33,114 bases of DNA from Clostridia bacterium (lineage in GTDB: Bacteria > Bacillota > Clostridia > Oscillospirales > CAG-272): the NCBI GenBank assembly GCA_017508405.1, contig JAFVYY010000096.1:1-33114 (forward strand), written 5' to 3'. Position 1 is the first letter of the stretch, and every line of letters begins with the position of its first letter. The notes beneath the pieces are model-generated. The model was not told the DNA's origin and searched no databases. It saw nothing but the letters and a program-made list of their open reading frames with translations. This document shows, piece by piece, positions 30,545 to 33,114 of the stretch. The position numbers and the translations under genes were made by a program.

Positions 30545-31171
30545 ATGGAGGATAAGGATTTAAAGTCTGTTGTAGGTCAAAACATTTTTTATCTTCGCAC
30601 AGTTAATCATCTTACTCAATATGAGCTTGGAGAAAAGCTTAATTATTCGGATAAAGCGATTTCAAAATGGGAAAGAGGAGAAGGACTCCCCGATCTATAC
30701 GTAATACAAAAGCTATGCACACTGTTTGGAGTAAATGCCGATTATATTATGACAGAGCATTCCGAACAGGAAAAAAAGGTGGATACAAGACCAATTAAGC
30801 GTAACAGAAGAATTATTGAGAATATAGCTATTATCGCTACGTGGACCGTAGCTCTTGTAGTATTCATCGGTCTTGCTATTGCAACAAGAAAATACGTGTG
30901 GCAGATATTTATTTATGCAATACCGGTTGTCGGAATCGTAACGACTGTATTCAGCTTTACGTGGAGCAAGGGTAAGGGAGCGTTTTTCTATATTTCAGCC
31001 ATAATTATAGGTATACTTTTAACGGTGTATTTTGCTGTTGGAAACTATAATAACTGGATGCTTTTCCTTCTTGCTTTACCTGCTGAAGTCATTTTGTTCC
31101 TCTGCTTGCGTATAAAAATCACAATTAAGTTCTCTCACAAGGATAAAACAGAAAAAGCTGAAAACAAATAA
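30545..31171 (+). CDS. XRE-family HTH regulator fused to a membrane domain
   Basis: A 208-residue protein. Residues about 8-66 are a Cro/CI-type HTH (LRTVNHLTQYELGEKLNYSDKAISKWERGEGLPDLYVIQKLCTLFGVNADYIM-type). A basic linker is followed by four predicted TM helices (about 94-112, 117-135, 141-160, 166-186) and a Lys-rich tail. Membrane-anchored XRE proteins of this class are common in Clostridia; their signals are mostly unknown. GGGAGGGG lies before the ATG. A palindrome next to its promoter suggests autoregulation. It is monocistronic, ending at a strong terminator. Confidence 0.9.
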   Translation: MEDKDLKSVVGQNIFYLRTVNHLTQYELGEKLNYSDKAISKWERGEGLPDLYVIQKLCTLFGVNADYIMTEHSEQEKKVDTRPIKRNRRIIENIAIIATWTVALVVFIGLAIATRKYVWQIFIYAIPVVGIVTTVFSFTWSKGKGAFFYISAIIIGILLTVYFAVGNYNNWMLFLLALPAEVILFLCLRIKITIKFSHKDKTEKAENK

Positions 31172-31200
31172 AAAAGCTTTAATTATCGACACATCCCCCG

Positions 31201-31230
31201 CCACTCTACGGTTTGTAGAGTGGTTTTTTT
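31201..31230 (+). terminator. Intrinsic terminator after the XRE gene
   Basis: CCACTCTAC pairs with GTAGAGTGG (31201-31209 with 31215-31223), a 5-base loop lies between them and a T7 run follows. Confidence 0.93.
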
Positions 31231-31281
31231 ATATTCTACTTGGTAAAAAAACAGAGTAGATAAAAAATTTTACGATGTAGA

Positions 31282-31310
31282 TAGATTATTTTATATAATG
31301 ATGGTAAAAT
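31282..31310 (+). promoter_or_regulatory. Probable promoter of the degV-fakA genes
   Basis: Weak TAGATT (31282-31287), 17-bp spacer, TAAAAT (31305-31310) with TGG before the -10. The call leans on the extended -10. Confidence 0.5.
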
Positions 31311-31343
31311 TATAGTGTAAAATTTCTTGAAAGGAAAAGAAAT

Positions 31344-32231
31344 ATGAGTGAATATGTATTAAGCGCTTGCTCCCCCGCTGATATAAGCGCAGAGCATTTT
31401 GAAAAAATAGGAGTCAAATGCCTTTACTTCAATTACAACCTCGGAGGAAAGGACTATATAGACGATCTTGGAAAAACCTTAATGTATAAGGACTTTTATC
31501 AGGCTATGAGGGACGGTGCCGATACAAAGACCTCCCTTATCAGCATGGACGTATATGCAGAGCATTTTCGTTCCGTTCTAAAAAGCGGAAAGGATATTAT
31601 CCACGTTGCTCTTTCCTCGGGGCTTTCCGGCTCATGCAATTCCGCGCGTCTTGCGGCAGAGGATTTAAAGACGGAATTTCCCGAGCGTAAGATTTACGTT
31701 GTTGATTCTCTTGCGGCATCGGGTGGATTTGGTCTTCTTGTTGATGCAATGGCAGAAATGAGAGACAGCGGAATGACAATCGACGAGCTTTACACGTGGG
31801 CTTTGGAAAACAGATTGAGAGTTCATCATTGGTTTTTCTCAACCGACCTTTCGTTTTACGTTAAGGGAGGAAGAATATCAAAGGCGGCGGGATGGTTTGG
31901 AACCATGCTTAAGATATGTCCTCTGCTTAACGTTGATAATAACGGTAAGCTTATACCGAGAGAGAAAATCAGAGGAAAGAGTAACGTAATAAAGGCAATT
32001 TTCAATAAAATGGTTGAAAATGCGGATAACGGTAAAGAATATAATGGAAAGTGCTTTATAACACATTCCGATTGCTATGAGGACGCCCGTACCGTTGCCG
32101 ACCTTGTAGAGGAAGCGTTTCCAAGCCTTAAAGGAAATGTTGTTATAAACTATATAGGCTCAACAATAGGAGCGCATACAGGTCCCGGTACTGTGGCGTT
32201 GTTCTTCTTCGGCAATGAAAGAAATAATTGA
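31344..32231 (+). CDS. DegV-family fatty-acid-binding protein (FakB type)
   Basis: A 295-residue DegV protein. DegV/FakB proteins hold a fatty acid for phosphorylation by the FakA kinase, feeding exogenous acyl chains into phospholipid synthesis. Visible: the N-terminal EDD-like fold, TSLISMDVYAEHF in place of the usual TSqps, SSGLSGSCNSARLAA (91-105), VVDSLAASGGFGLLV, WFFSTDLSFYVKGGRIS, and the C-terminal IGSTIGAHTGPGTVALFFFG. The RBS AAAGGAAA is moderate. Its FakA-like partner begins 16 bases downstream. Confidence 0.93.
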   Translation: MSEYVLSACSPADISAEHFEKIGVKCLYFNYNLGGKDYIDDLGKTLMYKDFYQAMRDGADTKTSLISMDVYAEHFRSVLKSGKDIIHVALSSGLSGSCNSARLAAEDLKTEFPERKIYVVDSLAASGGFGLLVDAMAEMRDSGMTIDELYTWALENRLRVHHWFFSTDLSFYVKGGRISKAAGWFGTMLKICPLLNVDNNGKLIPREKIRGKSNVIKAIFNKMVENADNGKEYNGKCFITHSDCYEDARTVADLVEEAFPSLKGNVVINYIGSTIGAHTGPGTVALFFFGNERNN

Positions 32232-32247
32232 GTTAGGAGATTTGGCA

Positions 32248-33114
32248 GTGGAAGGCTTACAGCATAATAAGATAAATGCGGAGGAATACCGCAAGCTTAT
32301 AATCAATGCGGCTCAATGCCTTGAGGATAATAAGGAAGAGATAAATGAGCTTAACGTTTTCCCCGTCCCCGACGGTGATACAGGCTCAAATATGTCAATG
32401 ACCATCGGTCATGCGGCAGAGGAGCTTCTTAAGAATAAGGACGCCTCTATTGAGGAGGTTGCGGTTAAAACCGCAAAGGCTATGCTTCACGGAGCAAGAG
32501 GAAATTCAGGTGTAATTATCAGCCTGCTTTTCAGAGGAATCGCAAAGGGACTCGAAAACTCAAAGGAGTGCGACGGTGTTGCTTGGGCAAAGGCGCTTCA
32601 GCATGGAGTTGAAGCCGCATATAAGTCCGTAGACCGTCCCGCAGAGGGAACAATACTCACCGTTGCAAGAAGCTGCGCAGATGCGGCAATAAAGGCGGCA
32701 GAGGAGGAAAACAGCTTCGAATACGTTCTAACCGCAGCCATTAAGGAGGCGGAAAAGGCGCTTGCTAATACCGTATTCCAAAACCCCGTGCTTGAAAAGG
32801 CGGGAGTTGTTGATGCGGGAGGTAAGGGTTGGCTTCTTGTAATGCAGGCGATGCTTCACGCTCTTAACAAGGACAACGTAAGCTATGCTCCCAAAGCTGA
32901 GATTAAGACGGAGTCTAAGGAAAGAGCAGATTTTTCATCCTTTGCAACAGAGGATATCACCTTTGGCTTCTGTACGGAGTTTATAGTAAGAAAGCACGAC
33001 GGAGACAGCGATTCCGCTCCCTTGAAAGCGTATCTTAACGGAATGGGCGACAGTATCGTTCTTGTTGACGACGGTGAAATAATCAAGGTTCACGTTCATA
33101 CAAACGATCCTCAC
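32248..33114 (+). CDS. DAK2-domain fatty-acid kinase FakA-like protein (3' truncated)
   Basis: The frame is open to the window edge: 289 codons of a family usually about 550 residues. The start GTG (32248) has TTAGGAGA at normal distance; an in-frame ATG at 32215 lies inside the degV end and lacks an RBS. The N-terminal DhaL/DAK2-type nucleotide domain shows LNVFPVPDGDTGSNM (35-49; the Asp residues chelate Mg2+ and ATP), HGARGNSGVIIS (81-92) and NPVLEKAGVVDAGGKGW. After that comes the beginning of the FakA middle domain (FGFCTEFIV, GDSIVLVDDGEIIKVHVHTNDP). FakA phosphorylates the acyl chain held by DegV/FakB, whose gene is directly upstream. Confidence 0.93.
   Translation, partial: MEGLQHNKINAEEYRKLIINAAQCLEDNKEEINELNVFPVPDGDTGSNMSMTIGHAAEELLKNKDASIEEVAVKTAKAMLHGARGNSGVIISLLFRGIAKGLENSKECDGVAWAKALQHGVEAAYKSVDRPAEGTILTVARSCADAAIKAAEEENSFEYVLTAAIKEAEKALANTVFQNPVLEKAGVVDAGGKGWLLVMQAMLHALNKDNVSYAPKAEIKTESKERADFSSFATEDITFGFCTEFIVRKHDGDSDSAPLKAYLNGMGDSIVLVDDGEIIKVHVHTNDPH

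Overview
The window looks like chromosomal DNA of an anaerobic, probably spore-forming member of the Clostridia (Bacillota; an Oscillospiraceae/Lachnospiraceae-like gut or environmental lineage is my inference). The reasons are AT-rich intergenic DNA, strong purine-rich ribosome binding sites, the rplU-prp-rpmA operon with an L27 carrying the cleavable Bacillota N-terminal extension, bifunctional AdhE, SpoVT, a CwlC-like amidase, split MetH, a two-gene SUF system and DegV/DAK2 fatty-acid kinase proteins. No rRNA, tRNA, CRISPR array, insertion sequence or phage genes were seen. Almost every gene is intact; only the first and last are cut by the window edges.

Layout. 1-3 kb: tail of a PH-like protein, mntP (minus), a YugP-type zinc peptidase, then an L21-leader-type region and rplU-prp-rpmA. 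3-5.8 kb: a minimal Fe-S assembly pair (SufC plus one SufB/D) and a LysR regulator. 5.8-9.6 kb: adhE behind a long, inverted-repeat-rich upstream region, then an APH-like kinase. 9.6-14.4 kb: a small Asn/Lys-rich ORF (minus) divergent from a methionine-methyl operon: metF, a stand-alone MetH-reactivation protein, a MetH lacking that domain, and a two-TM protein. 14.5-17.6 kb: a LytTR response regulator and GHKL sensor kinase (minus) flanked on both sides by paralogous two-TM proteins, with a 416-base repeat-rich intergenic region. 17.7-19.9 kb: rarA (minus), then a small membrane protein overlapping an M50 site-2 protease. 20-24.1 kb: potA-potB-potCD, with permease and substrate-binding protein fused. 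24.1-26.2 kb: TtcA-like protein (minus), signal-less amidase, spoVT (minus). 26.4-30.4 kb: heparinase II/III-family protein and a large CvpA-like membrane protein. 30.5-33.1 kb: XRE regulator with TM helices, DegV, and the start of a FakA/DAK2 protein.

Gene logic. The split MetH plus reactivase plus MetF form a self-contained remethylation route. DegV plus DAK2 forms a fatty-acid kinase module. L27 and its protease Prp sit in one operon. SpoVT, the CwlC-like amidase with a sigma-K-like promoter, and possibly the M50 protease point to sporulation. Most housekeeping promoters predicted here share one architecture: a -35 box, 16-17 bp, and a -10 preceded by TG-n (extended -10).

The most unexplained region is 16552-17645 together with 13754-16551. 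It combines an Agr/VirRS-like two-component system, two paralogous membrane proteins, a run of 10-bp phased repeats, a 21-bp-period direct repeat next to a weak promoter, and a long leader with competing helices. No established system matching this arrangement came to mind; its function is open.
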